Source: an uncultured Prevotellaceae bacterium (GTDB lineage Bacteria; Bacteroidota; Bacteroidia; Bacteroidales; Bacteroidaceae). From it: a stretch of DNA of 64,000 nucleotides. Both the position numbers and the translations under genes were made by a program. Numbering within the stretch: the first letter of the stretch is position 1; every line of letters begins with the position of its first letter. Location of the stretch: contig ONCQ01000009.1 in the NCBI GenBank assembly GCA_900316355.1, positions 1 to 64,000 on the forward strand, given 5' to 3'. Below the pieces are notes generated by a model. It was given only the letters and a program-made list of their open reading frames with translations. It had not been told where the DNA came from and did not search any database. Positions 8,898-17,780 of the stretch are shown here, piece by piece.

Positions 8898-10532
8898 TTA
8901 TGCCTTGAAAACCTCCTCGCCGTCGATGATCGTAGCCACGATGTTGGCCTTTGCCACCTTCTCGATATCATCGTGCAGGAAGTCGCAGTCGAACACGGTC
9001 ATGTTGGCAACCTTATCGACCTCGATAGAGCCCAAGCGGTGCTCCTGATGGAACTGGCGGGCTACGTTGATGGTCATGGCACGCAGCGACTGCTCGCGGG
9101 TGATAGCTTCCTTGAGATTGCGTGCCTTGAAGCCTTCAATACCCATGAATCCAGCGGGAGCATTACGCTTCTCTGCCGTATAAATGCTGAACTTGATGTC
9201 CATCATCGGCGACACAGGATAGTCGGAGTGGAACACCACGTTGGCGCCGGCATCATAGAATGACTTGATGGGATAAGCCTGATCTGCCAACTCCTGACCC
9301 ACATAAGATATTTCCTGCTCATACACGCCCGGAACAGCTGGTGACCACAGTGGCGGTACTGCTGCTACCGAACCGGTTTCTGCCATGCGACGGACATCCT
9401 CGTCGGTCACGAAGTGCAGGTGTGCCAGCACGTTGCGCTGATCCATATTGCCGGTCATCTTTTCGGCATCCTCAATGCAGCCCAGCATATAGTGTGTGGC
9501 ACCGCCACCCTCAGAGTGAACATGAACGGACATTCCTTCCTTGTCGGCCTCTGCTATCAACTGCACCATCTTGTCGTGGTCGTTGTAGCGCTCATTGCCG
9601 TGATAGCCAGGAGTGTCGAGGTAGTCCTGGTTCTGCCAACCTGTATGCGCCTCGGTCACACCGTCGAGGAAAGCCTTAGCACCGATGATATGGAAATACT
9701 CACCACTCATCTCAGCACGCAGAGCAGCGATGCGGGCAATCTCTGTCTTGGCGTCGGCATTATCAGTCACATACATCCATGCGTATGTGCGCAGCTTCAG
9801 CTTGCCCTCCTGCTGCAGTTCATAGTATGCCTGGGGAGCAGCGCGATGTATAACTTCCGCACCAGCATCACCAACGGCCGTATAACCTTTGCTGAACGCA
9901 AACTCCTGCCAGGCGAGCAGATAGTCCTTGATGTCTCTCACCGTGGTGGGCAACTTCGGTACGATCTCGAACAAAGGCCCTTCACAGATATAGCCGTCAG
10001 GGGCGCCATTCTTATCTACGTGCACCAAGTCATAGCCCCATTTCTTGGCATACTCTGCATCAACGCCGGCCCATTCCATCGCCTTTGTATTCATCAACAT
10101 GGAATGACCGCCGCCAGTTTGCATGAAGACCGGCTTTTCGGAACAGATCTCGTCCAGGAATGACTTGTCAACGTATTCTTCATTTTCCACCCAACCGGCA
10201 GCCACGTAGAAGTCGCGCTGCGGATTCTTCGCAATAAACTCCTTGATGATCTCGCGGTATTTGGGATAGTTTGTCAAGCCTGCCTGCATCAGGTCTGCCT
10301 GCCCGATAGCACGTTCTCCGGCAAAGCTGCCGTGGCAGTGACTTTCCATGAAACCGGGATAGATGTAGTTGTCCCCATAGTCCAGCACCTTGGCGTCAGC
10401 ACCGGCCAACTTCTTCGCCTCCTCTGCGCTGCCAATGTATGAGAACACGCCGTCCTTTACCACTGCGGCCTTGGCAAAGGGCCGCTTTTCATCAACTGTG
10501 ATGATGTTGCCAAGAATAAGTGTCTGTTTCAT
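8898..10532 (-). CDS. YtcJ-like metal-dependent amidohydrolase (third type in window)
   Basis: 544 residues, last gene of the minus-strand operon that starts at 15167. Amidohydrolase superfamily fold of the YtcJ type: an N-terminal beta-sandwich segment, the metal motif SHCH (His65, His67), a conserved lysine region KAFLDG, histidines in VHVHSEG and HLHFV, and the aspartate in FHSDYP. These are the ligands expected for a mono- or binuclear metal centre that hydrolyses C-N or related bonds. Substrate is unknown. It is more distant from the other two amidohydrolases here than they are from each other. There are 37 bases between it and the preceding operon gene, with no signal peptide, so it should be cytoplasmic. 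Confidence 0.85.
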   Translation of the reverse strand: MKQTLILGNIITVDEKRPFAKAAVVKDGVFSYIGSAEEAKKLAGADAKVLDYGDNYIYPGFMESHCHGSFAGERAIGQADLMQAGLTNYPKYREIIKEFIAKNPQRDFYVAAGWVENEEYVDKSFLDEICSEKPVFMQTGGGHSMLMNTKAMEWAGVDAEYAKKWGYDLVHVDKNGAPDGYICEGPLFEIVPKLPTTVRDIKDYLLAWQEFAFSKGYTAVGDAGAEVIHRAAPQAYYELQQEGKLKLRTYAWMYVTDNADAKTEIARIAALRAEMSGEYFHIIGAKAFLDGVTEAHTGWQNQDYLDTPGYHGNERYNDHDKMVQLIAEADKEGMSVHVHSEGGGATHYMLGCIEDAEKMTGNMDQRNVLAHLHFVTDEDVRRMAETGSVAAVPPLWSPAVPGVYEQEISYVGQELADQAYPIKSFYDAGANVVFHSDYPVSPMMDIKFSIYTAEKRNAPAGFMGIEGFKARNLKEAITREQSLRAMTINVARQFHQEHRLGSIEVDKVANMTVFDCDFLHDDIEKVAKANIVATIIDGEEVFKA

Positions 10533-10569
10533 ATGATTAAAGTATTAATTTATTGTTCACTTTTCACTT

Positions 10570-12240
10570 TTAATTGTTCATTCTCTTCCCCCTGATATAC
10601 ACTTCGCTTGGTTTGTTGTAGCTGATGCCCTCATGTTTTGCTGTAAGCAGATCATTGTCGAACACCAGGAAGTCGGCATCCTTGCCAGCCTCGATAGAGC
10701 CCTTGGAGGCTTCGATGCCGAGCTGTTTGGCACCGTTGATGGTGTATCCAAGCATCATCTCCTCAATGTTCATTCTCTCACTCGCTGGAGGGAATGGAGC
10801 AACAGTTCTTCCGACTTCATCGAATCTGGTATTCTCATTGATCCAGCGTGTCATTCCGACCTCCATGGCTAAGTAGGGACTCCAGTTCTTAAAGTCGCCA
10901 TAGAAGACTTCATCGCTCGACCAAGTCACATTGGTACCGCTGTCCCACAGCGTCTTACAGCGGTACATCTTGTTTGCGCGTTCCTCGCCCATTAGAGCGG
11001 TATAGAGATGAATAGGCTCGCCACCTATGTTGCCACTGTGCCACCACGGAGTGAAATTGGCTGTTACGCCAAGTTTGGCAAAACGAGCCAAATCAGCGTC
11101 GTCCTGAATCCACAGATGAGCACAGGTGACCTTCACATGGTATTGGTCGCCCAGTTCTTTTCTTGCCAGCTCCACGCCGTCCAGCACCACACGGGATGCA
11201 GCCTCGCCGACGGTGTGTAAGTGAAGATCCAGCCCTGCCTCATTGAGTTCTTTCAAGATTCCCGCTACCTGTTCTGCATTAAAGGCGGAAGCGCCCAACA
11301 CACCGTCCACGTAAGGCGTGACCATTGCAGCGGTCTCAATCTTCATTGTGCCGTCCATGAAAATCTTCAGTGTATGCACCTTCATGTGCTCTGTGTTGAA
11401 CTCGCGATTGAAGCGCTTCACGCCCTCCATGGCTTCCTTCAGTTTAGCTGGCTGTGTGAGCACATAACATCCATCAACATAGATTGGCAGTTTGCCCTGC
11501 ATGTCAAAATTGCGTAACTGCGCGTAAATACGCTCTTGGATATCGTTGTGTTCCGGGAAGCCTGCGTCAAAGACTGCACTTACACCATATTCTTTACTGA
11601 AGTCAATCCAGCGGGAGAGTGCCGTTCTGATTTGTTCATCGGTCAGGTTTTTCCTTAATTCATCGAAAAGGAATGGCCAGCTTGCGGTCTCGTAGGACTC
11701 TCCTGTCAGGTGCCCGTCCTTGCGCACAAAATAAGCGAGTTCAGGCACAGGATCAGGCGTGGCGTCGGTAATTCCGTGTGCCGCGAGAACCTTGGAATTC
11801 ACCCAGTTGCTGTGACAGCCTATCTCCAAGACAACGAGCTCCTGGCCCTGACTGATTGCGTCAAGGTCCTCCTTGGTAATATTGTCTCCATTCAAGGCAG
11901 ACTTCTCCAGCGCGAATCTGTAACGTTTCATACCTGGATTCTTCTGAATATAATCTGCCATGAAGTCCATGCACTCCTGCTTCGTTGGGCACAACACGAG
12001 CACGCCCAAATCTACGTACTCAAAGCCGGTGCCAGTGGTCACATGCACATGGCTGTCGATGATGCCAGGCATGACGAACTTGCCGCCGAGGTCGGTGACT
12101 TCGCCCTCATAGGCGGCAAGACCTGCTTCATCACCTACATACACAAACTTTCCGTCCTTCACTACCAAAGCAGTAGCCAGAAGGTTCTCCTTATTCGAAG
12201 TAAAAATCTTCGCATTCTTGATAATCTGATCTGCTTTCAT
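10570..12240 (-). CDS. YtcJ-like amidohydrolase, copy 1
   Basis: 556 residues, amidohydrolase family of the YtcJ type. Metal ligands His64 and His66 (DSHVHVTTG), the FMDG lysine/carboxylate region, DLHLHTVGEAASR, VTCAHLWIQ and the WSSDEVF aspartate are visible. It is a close paralogue of the amidohydrolase at 20767-22440; both begin MKADQIIKNAKIFT and share long identical runs. It is the third gene of the carboxylesterase-MATE-amidohydrolase-amidohydrolase operon. The substrate is not known. The neighbours suggest sequential de-esterification and amide or carbamate-type hydrolysis of a small molecule in the cytoplasm, an inference from context. Confidence 0.87.
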   Translation of the reverse strand: MKADQIIKNAKIFTSNKENLLATALVVKDGKFVYVGDEAGLAAYEGEVTDLGGKFVMPGIIDSHVHVTTGTGFEYVDLGVLVLCPTKQECMDFMADYIQKNPGMKRYRFALEKSALNGDNITKEDLDAISQGQELVVLEIGCHSNWVNSKVLAAHGITDATPDPVPELAYFVRKDGHLTGESYETASWPFLFDELRKNLTDEQIRTALSRWIDFSKEYGVSAVFDAGFPEHNDIQERIYAQLRNFDMQGKLPIYVDGCYVLTQPAKLKEAMEGVKRFNREFNTEHMKVHTLKIFMDGTMKIETAAMVTPYVDGVLGASAFNAEQVAGILKELNEAGLDLHLHTVGEAASRVVLDGVELARKELGDQYHVKVTCAHLWIQDDADLARFAKLGVTANFTPWWHSGNIGGEPIHLYTALMGEERANKMYRCKTLWDSGTNVTWSSDEVFYGDFKNWSPYLAMEVGMTRWINENTRFDEVGRTVAPFPPASERMNIEEMMLGYTINGAKQLGIEASKGSIEAGKDADFLVFDNDLLTAKHEGISYNKPSEVYIRGKRMNN

Positions 12241-12280
12241 GTTTTTTTCTTTTTATGATTAATGTTTGAAATAAAATCAC

Positions 12281-13648
12281 TCAACGGCTAATGATGCCCT
12301 TATTTGTCAACAGGATCACGCCCAGCGTCATGCACTCTGTCACAGGAACAGCGAGCCACATGCCTTGCGGGGAAATGAACATAGGCATCAGGATAAATGC
12401 CGGGACAAGGAAGATCAGACCTCGGAGCAGCATACATAGCGTAGCCCGGGTGTTCTGCTCGGTGGCTTGGTAATAGCCGATGATGGCCACATTCATCGCA
12501 AAGAAGATAGCTGAATAAGCGAACAGAGGCAGTCCGTTCATCGCTATCTCATAAGCATTCGTGCCTGCTTGCAGGAAAAGACCAATCAGCGGTTTGGCCG
12601 CCAAGGTGAGAAACGTGGTTGCCAATACGCCACAGATGGTGGCGGTGCTGAAACTCACCTGGAAAGCTCTTCGCACACGGTAGCGGTTGCCTGCACCATA
12701 ATTGAAGCTGATGATAGGCTGGGCAGACTGCGCCACCGAATTGTTGACCATGAACACGATAGGATAGAGATAGCAGGCTACGCTGAACGCGGCGACACCA
12801 TCTTCGCCCAACTCGCGTATGAAGACGTAGTTGCCCGTGAGCAGCATCATGGACATGGCCAGCTCTCCCAGCATGGAGGAGAAACCGCTGCGAGCCATAT
12901 AGCCTACATTGCGTGCTGTCAGATAAAGGCTGGTAAGGCTGAGCTTCAGGCGGAGGAACCTGACGGCCTGCGCACGGAAGAACATATACCACACAACCAT
13001 CGCTGCAGCTGCGGCACAGCTGATGGATGAGGCGATGCCGCTGCCCGCAATACCCATCTGCATCGGAAACACGAATAGCCAATCCAGGAAGATGTTCAGT
13101 AAGCCGGGAAAGATTTCCAATGAGGCTGCAAACTTAGGGGAGCCGTCAAGCCGGATGACGAAGGTTCCGATCATCTGTATGACGATGCAAATGCAGCCCG
13201 GAAGGATGGCGAGCAGGTAAGCCTGACACAGTGGCAACAGGGCATCGCTGCATCCCAGCAGTCGCAGGAAAGGCACGCGGAAGACAAAGACTGCAATGGC
13301 GGTAATGGCCATCAGCAGCGTGGCCACATCGAAGGCTTGGGTGATATTGATATTGGCGGCCTTGTGGTTGTTTTGTGCCAGATGTATGCTCGCCACCACA
13401 GACACGCCCACGCCGAACATCAACGCTATGCCCGTGGTGATCAGAAACAACGGAGAGACGATATTGATAGCTGCCAGCGCATTGCTGCCCACTCCTTGTC
13501 CCACGAAGATGCCGTCTGCAACCGTAAAGAGCGATGCAAACACCATTGACAGCAGCGTAGGATAGAAGATGCTATGAAACAGCGGCTCTATCCTCGACTT
13601 CCCAAAGTCTATACTGTCTCTTTCCTTGTCTTTGATCTTTTTCGCCAT
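12281..13648 (-). CDS. MATE-family efflux transporter
   Basis: 455 residues with about twelve membrane spans in two related halves. Features typical of the MATE (NorM/DinF-like) family include the N-terminal FYPTLLSMVFASLFTVADGIFVGQGVG region (seen in part) and a matching second-half segment around SFNYGAGNRYRVRRA. Such proteins export cationic or aromatic compounds by Na+ or H+ antiport. It follows the carboxylesterase gene by 13 bases and precedes an amidohydrolase gene by 40, so it probably exports a substrate or product of these enzymes. Confidence 0.92.
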   Translation of the reverse strand: MAKKIKDKERDSIDFGKSRIEPLFHSIFYPTLLSMVFASLFTVADGIFVGQGVGSNALAAINIVSPLFLITTGIALMFGVGVSVVASIHLAQNNHKAANINITQAFDVATLLMAITAIAVFVFRVPFLRLLGCSDALLPLCQAYLLAILPGCICIVIQMIGTFVIRLDGSPKFAASLEIFPGLLNIFLDWLFVFPMQMGIAGSGIASSISCAAAAAMVVWYMFFRAQAVRFLRLKLSLTSLYLTARNVGYMARSGFSSMLGELAMSMMLLTGNYVFIRELGEDGVAAFSVACYLYPIVFMVNNSVAQSAQPIISFNYGAGNRYRVRRAFQVSFSTATICGVLATTFLTLAAKPLIGLFLQAGTNAYEIAMNGLPLFAYSAIFFAMNVAIIGYYQATEQNTRATLCMLLRGLIFLVPAFILMPMFISPQGMWLAVPVTECMTLGVILLTNKGIISR

Positions 13649-13661
13649 CTGCTTGAACCTG

Positions 13662-15167
13662 TCAGAGCATGTAATACTTGGTCAGGAAGTAAGTCCTCTC
13701 CCAATCCACAATCTTAACCTCGGACTCCTTGGCAGGATGGATGTCGAATTCATCCAACACCATCACCCGCTTGTCTTTCAGGTCATAGAGCGGCCATTCA
13801 GGGGACGGGCAACCAGTCCTTGCGAACTGTACCCACATCTGACGCATAGCCTTTGAGAATGTGGGGTCATAGGGCCTTCCATCAACAAATTCCGGATGCG
13901 CGAAGACGATGGGCACTTCTTCAAAATGCGCACTCTTGCGGATCGGGTCTGAAGACTCCACCCTATAGTAATAGTTGTAGGACTTACCGCCGCCTATGGT
14001 CTGGCTCTCCGCCAGCTTGATGGAGCCGTCGATAAACCAACTATGGCTGAAAAGACGGCTGTCCGGCTCCCAGTCCTCTACAGCCCCTTCCTTGCAGTAG
14101 CTTTCTACCTTCGCTTTCTCCTCCTCCGTCAGCAGATGGGCGAACTTCTTCGTCTTGCGGTCTGCGGCCCACACCTTGAAGTTTTCCACTTGCCAGTCCG
14201 CCACGAAGCAGTTCATCTCGTCCTTGTTGCATCCCTGTAGGAAGACAATATCCTTGGCCACGCCGTTTTCATATTCCTTCCACGGATCCAATGGCAGGAT
14301 GCGTCCGTCTCGCACGGGGAACAGGCGCAGGGCAACCACATCGGCGGCAGTAGCGACAAGTTCGTCGGCCGAGAACTTCATCATGTCGGCGACGGTCGTG
14401 CAGCCAAGGGCCGCAATCAAATCATTCGTGGCAGCGATGGCCTCTTCCTGGGAAGATGACTGGCAGGGTGCGCCGCTTTGTGCGATAACCTTCTGAAAGA
14501 ACTGCTGCGAGCCCTTGATCAGAGGCTGCATCGTCACGCTTCCTGCGCCGGCCGATTCACCCCAGATGGTCACGTTGTCGGGATCGCCGCCGAAGGCTGC
14601 GATATTCTCATGCACCCACTTCAGTGCCATCTTCTGATCCAACAGTCCCAGGTTCTGAGCGTCGGGATAATCCTTGCCATCCGGCAGATGCGACAAATGG
14701 AGGAAACCGAGGACGCCAAGCCTGTACTGGACGGTCACAAAGATTACGTCCGGATTCTCTTTTGCCAGGTTGGCACAGTCAAACAACTCGAGATTTGTTC
14801 CTCCAGCTGCGAAAGCGCCGCCGTGAATCCATACCATTACCGGAGCCCCCTTCCCTGAAGCCGCCTCGTCCGATCGCCACACATTCAGATACAGGCAGTC
14901 TTCACCCTGATACGAAAGGACGGTCTTGTCCTGACATGCGGCTTTTGGGAAATAATAAGCCTCATATACTCCGTTGTCTGGCGCAACATCCACAGGGGCT
15001 TTCCAGCGCAGGTCGCCTACAGGCTGCTGCCCTACAAACGGAATGCCTTTATAGGAAATGATGTTCTCCGCTTTCTTGCCAACGAAGGTGCCGTTCATAC
15101 ACTTGACGGCCAGCGACTGGTCGTAATTGCCGTCGGTAATCTTCTGGTTTTCTAAGTACTGTTCCAT
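13662..15167 (-). CDS. Type B carboxylesterase
   Basis: 501 residues, alpha/beta hydrolase of the carboxylesterase type B family. Signatures are IHGGAFAAGG (oxyanion loop, ~residues 114-123), EDCLYLNVW (~90-97) and the nucleophile elbow GESAGAGS with Ser205. The catalytic Glu and His should lie in the second half. There is no signal peptide, so it is likely cytoplasmic, unlike many bacterial para-nitrobenzyl esterases that are exported. It is the first gene of a four-gene operon. Its promoter (15289-15320), a leader hairpin (15189-15235) and a paired direct-repeat site (15344-15380) lie upstream. The natural ester substrate is unknown. Confidence 0.92.
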   Translation of the reverse strand: MEQYLENQKITDGNYDQSLAVKCMNGTFVGKKAENIISYKGIPFVGQQPVGDLRWKAPVDVAPDNGVYEAYYFPKAACQDKTVLSYQGEDCLYLNVWRSDEAASGKGAPVMVWIHGGAFAAGGTNLELFDCANLAKENPDVIFVTVQYRLGVLGFLHLSHLPDGKDYPDAQNLGLLDQKMALKWVHENIAAFGGDPDNVTIWGESAGAGSVTMQPLIKGSQQFFQKVIAQSGAPCQSSSQEEAIAATNDLIAALGCTTVADMMKFSADELVATAADVVALRLFPVRDGRILPLDPWKEYENGVAKDIVFLQGCNKDEMNCFVADWQVENFKVWAADRKTKKFAHLLTEEEKAKVESYCKEGAVEDWEPDSRLFSHSWFIDGSIKLAESQTIGGGKSYNYYYRVESSDPIRKSAHFEEVPIVFAHPEFVDGRPYDPTFSKAMRQMWVQFARTGCPSPEWPLYDLKDKRVMVLDEFDIHPAKESEVKIVDWERTYFLTKYYML

Positions 15168-15188
15168 ATTAGTTTCAGAATTTATCGT

Positions 15189-15235
15189 TGAAAGCTCAGT
15201 CTCCTATGCTTTGCATAGAAGCATTGTAGCTTTCA
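15189..15235 (-). promoter_or_regulatory. Nested hairpin in the leader of the carboxylesterase operon
   Basis: Outer arms TGAAAGCT (15189-15196) and AGCTTTCA (15228-15235) enclose an inner stem CTATGC/GCATAG (15204-15209, 15213-15218). It lies in the ~115-base 5' leader, so it could affect mRNA stability or translation. Confidence 0.45.
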
Positions 15236-15288
15236 TCCTTTAATATTTTTTAGTTATAAGGTATTCGAAGAAAAAGGTTTTGATGGCA

Positions 15289-15320
15289 CAAAGTTAACAA
15301 TTATCCTTTGAACAACCAAA
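15289..15320 (-). promoter_or_regulatory. Promoter of the carboxylesterase-MATE-amidohydrolase operon
   Basis: On the minus strand, TTTG (15317-15320) is followed after 20 bases by TAACTTTG (15289-15296), a full Bacteroidota sigma-A promoter. Transcription would start near 15282. Confidence 0.7.
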
Positions 15321-15343
15321 ACTAAGGCCTATTTACCTTCAGT

Positions 15344-15380
15344 TTTTGTCGTTTTTGCCACTCTTCTGCATATTTTGAGC
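15344..15380. promoter_or_regulatory. Candidate AraC-type operator, carboxylesterase operon
   Basis: Two 17-base half-sites 20 bases apart (15344-15360 and 15364-15380) match the paired site at 22533-22570 at about 12 and 13 of 17 positions (shared pattern TTTTG...TTTTG). They lie 24 bases upstream of the -33 element, a normal activator position. Confidence 0.5.
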
Positions 15381-15940
15381 GTCAATTTCCCCATCTTCCG
15401 TTCGAACCCCTTAGAACATCAGCTGAAATTTCAGCCCACATGTTTTCCCCCGCTGACTCCATGTTTGTCTCAAACCACTATAGCCATACGGCATGTCTTT
15501 CGTAGAGTTTTGGCTACCTTCATCATTTTTTATCTAAGCAATTGATAGACAACTTGATGCTTCAAAACATACCTACATCATACCTACATAGTATCTATAA
15601 TAAACGGGTGGCTTGTATTATTCCACGCCTTTGGCCAGCGCAGACAGCCTTTAGCAAAACAAAGCCAGCCTGCCTACCCGCCATTTTGGCTCCAGCCGTT
15701 TAGCATCCGTAGGCTGGTTCTTCGTTACGATGGTTGCTAACGACGGTTACTTTACGTTGTCCATGCCAGACAGCCTTGCAGCTGCACGGGGTGCTGCTCC
15801 CTGCCTCGCCACGTTGTCCCGATGCTCTGCACCCCGCCGTTGCCAGCGACGCTCTTTCGGTAGGCTACTCTTGACGGAACAAGAGGTTCATTAGTTTCTA
15901 TGAACAATTACTTATACGATTTCTCGTCGCAATCTGCCTG
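15381..15940. other. Gene-poor stretch downstream of an orphan promoter
   Basis: I find no convincing coding region here on either strand. A strong minus-strand promoter at 15941-15971 reads into it, and it holds copy A of the accessory-island repeat (15512-15590). It could be a remnant of a mobile element, a long leader, or a noncoding RNA; the sequence alone does not decide. Confidence 0.4.
15512..15590 (+). repeat. Accessory-island repeat, copy A
   Basis: About 80 bases with conserved ends CTACCTTCATCATTT and CCTACATCATACCTACAT. Copies B (17819-17899, same strand) and C (19535-19616, opposite strand) share both ends with a diverged middle. Confidence 0.7.
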
Positions 15941-15971
15941 CAAATATACGAAATCTTTTCAGAACCACAAA
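15941..15971 (-). promoter_or_regulatory. Orphan promoter reading into a gene-free region
   Basis: TTTG (15968-15971), a 19-base spacer and TATATTTG (15941-15948) on the minus strand match the Bacteroidota consensus closely. The nearest gene in that direction begins ~770 bases away and has its own promoter. Confidence 0.55.
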
Positions 15972-15992
15972 GCATTTGCTCGTCATTTCGCC

Positions 15993-16134
15993 CTTGCACA
16001 CCTTGGGCAAGCCTGTTTTAATTTCAAAAAGCCTTTGCGCGGGCCGCGCAAACGTGTTTTTGTTTTTGGAGAGTCTTACGCGAACTTCGCAAACGCCATT
16101 TCGATTTTGAAGAGCCTTGCACGGCTTGCGCAAG
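15993..16134. repeat. 41-bp tandem array of four hairpins
   Basis: Four 19-base imperfect palindromes (pattern CTTGCGC-nnn-GCGCAAG) start at 15993, 16034, 16075 and 16116, an exact 41-base period. The 22-base intervals (16012-16033, 16053-16074, 16094-16115) are T-rich and resemble each other. An open frame spans the array but its product is repeat-derived and I do not call it a gene. Confidence 0.7.
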
Positions 16135-16197
16135 CCCTTTTTTGATTAATTTCATCAAAAATTGTGCTTTCTCGCTTCATGTTTCATATAAATTGGC

Positions 16198-16205
16198 TAT
16201 CTTTG
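16198..16205 (+). promoter_or_regulatory. -7 element upstream of the exported hypothetical gene
   Basis: TATCTTTG, 148 bases before ATG 16354, implying a long leader. No clear -33 element. Confidence 0.45.
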
Positions 16206-16353
16206 CAATGGATTTGAGGCAGAACAGGCCTCTTTTTCAATGCTTCCTGCCAGTTAGTGTCTTTACAGAAGATATATATTATGGTATGGCATAATGTTAC
16301 ATGAAAGACGAAGAAAAGTTTGAAAATATCTTAATTATTAAATTATTGGAAGA

Positions 16354-17322
16354 ATGAAAAAAGGACTTTTCATAATACTATATTTGTTCGTGGCACTACC
16401 TTGCTTATGTCAAATAGGTACAACAAATGTTGCTGCTCCCAAAGAATCCAAGCAGCAAGAAACAACCGCAGCTTTTGATAGTACACGAAATTACTTGGGG
16501 GATAAAAATGTTTTCAGCTATAAGGGACAACAATTATTCGTTCTACCTGTTTCAAAAGGTCTTGAGAAACACGGTTATAGGAATTTTAAACCAATAAGTT
16601 ATAACCCTTCCTCAGTTAGCACTGTTCATTATGGAAATGATTCCGAGGCGAGTGAGTTTAATACAAAATATGAGGATTTAGTAAATAAATACTTTTATGT
16701 GGATAGCGTTCAGCGGGATGAAAGTTATTCTGTGATAGTCAAATATATTTTTTATATGACAGAAAAAGATAATCCGACAAATCGCTGCTGTTTTGTATAT
16801 AACCCTGATTTTGAGACTGAATTTCCCTTTTTCGTAGTATCGCATTTTAACTACCTTAAAAACAGGCATGTAGGCAAGAAATTCGTTATTGCATGGAACT
16901 ATCTCAAGAGGATGGACATTATAACAGGTGAAACGATACCGATATCAGATGACATAAAAACAATTTGGACTGCAACAGATATTTCTATTGTTAATGATGA
17001 CTATCAAAAACTCAGTGTAATTGTAAAAAATGATAGCATAACCTCTTGTGTTTCTGTCGATAGCTTTGAGAAGGCATTAGCTTCTGATGATTCAAGAAGA
17101 ATATTTGAGAAAAGTGAGTGGGATAAACTTGTTAAAACATATGGCTTATCAATGATGCAATGTGTGTTTTCTGGGAAAATCAAAGTTGGTATGCCCTTAA
17201 AATTGTTAATTATGTCATGGGGCAAGCCTGACAAAATTAATTCTGCTTCTTATGGGAGTCAATATGTCTATGATCATCAATATGTATATATTAAAGGTGG
17301 TAAGGTAACATCCTGGAACTAA
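16354..17322 (+). CDS. Exported hypothetical protein with C-terminal BamE-like motif
   Basis: 322 residues. A signal peptide (MKKGLFIILYLFVALPCLC) suggests export. The middle has no family I recognise. The last ~50 residues (GKIKVGMPLKLLIMSWGKPDKI then SQYVYDHQYVYIKGGKVTSW) follow the pattern GM...WG.P..I...QYVY...Y.GG.V, which resembles the end of BamE/SmpA-like or DUF-type domains in small envelope proteins. The gene is markedly AT-rich compared with the flanking operons and lies alone in the accessory island, which suggests recent acquisition. Function unknown. Confidence 0.75.
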   Translation: MKKGLFIILYLFVALPCLCQIGTTNVAAPKESKQQETTAAFDSTRNYLGDKNVFSYKGQQLFVLPVSKGLEKHGYRNFKPISYNPSSVSTVHYGNDSEASEFNTKYEDLVNKYFYVDSVQRDESYSVIVKYIFYMTEKDNPTNRCCFVYNPDFETEFPFFVVSHFNYLKNRHVGKKFVIAWNYLKRMDIITGETIPISDDIKTIWTATDISIVNDDYQKLSVIVKNDSITSCVSVDSFEKALASDDSRRIFEKSEWDKLVKTYGLSMMQCVFSGKIKVGMPLKLLIMSWGKPDKINSASYGSQYVYDHQYVYIKGGKVTSWN

Positions 17323-17388
17323 TCCCAAATAATATTTCAAACAGGCTGTGATTCCTTCAATAAACTTTCATTAAGGTTTATCTTTATT

Positions 17389-17526
17389 TTATTCCTCGCA
17401 GCCTTTGTTATTCTCCAAGAGGGCTTTGACGGCTTTGTCGAAGTCGCTTTCTAAGAGACGCATTTCGCGATCGCGGTAAAAGCCACAGGCGACTGCACAC
17501 GATAACCAAGAGCAATGATGACATCA
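17389..17526 (-). pseudogene. Remnant of a RhuM-family protein
   Basis: On the minus strand, 17479-17526 encodes LDVIIALGYRVQSPVA, which matches the core of RhuM-type virulence/KilA-like proteins (family pattern LDVIIS.GYRV.S..G). A frame change follows, and the other frame gives REMRLLESDFDKAV and a stop at 17389-17391. With the N-terminal half missing and the frame broken, it is a decayed fragment. RhuM-like genes are common in mobile and defence islands, which fits the neighbours. Confidence 0.4.
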
Positions 17527-17689
17527 AGGAACGCGCCGCCACATCATGTCTTACCCTAAAAACGTTGAATCTGTAACGCCTCGTTATTTTTTGTACCTTT
17601 TGCTGTACTGTGGTGCAAAGGCCAATGGAGTTAGGCGTGATTGGTTTTATCAGGCGTGAGAAATGCGTGAAGAGGAGGGTGCGTTGGGT

Positions 17690-17780
17690 GGATCACCAAG
17701 GTGGTCCACTCGAAAGAGCTTGGTCTTCATGCCGTAAGAGCAAGGTCTTACGACGAGTCCCACTAATGGGACACGGCATA
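17690..17780 (+). other. Candidate structured RNA element
   Basis: An 8-bp hairpin (17690-17707) is followed by a three-way arrangement: outer ATGCC/GGCAT (17729-17733 with 17775-17779) encloses GTAAGA/TCTTAC (17734-17739, 17746-17751) and GTCCCA/TGGGAC (17757-17762, 17767-17772). It lies in a gene-free stretch (17323-17978). No family recognised. Confidence 0.35.

Noticed and set aside
15993..16134. CRISPR-like array of short palindromes with 22-base intervals
   Set aside because: The intervals resemble each other, the palindromes vary, and no cas gene is near. It is a tandem repeat with a 41-base period.
15900..16145. 81-codon open frame, and a minus-strand frame across the same stretch
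   Set aside because: Both are built from the 41-base repeat units and contain no start context or recognisable domain.
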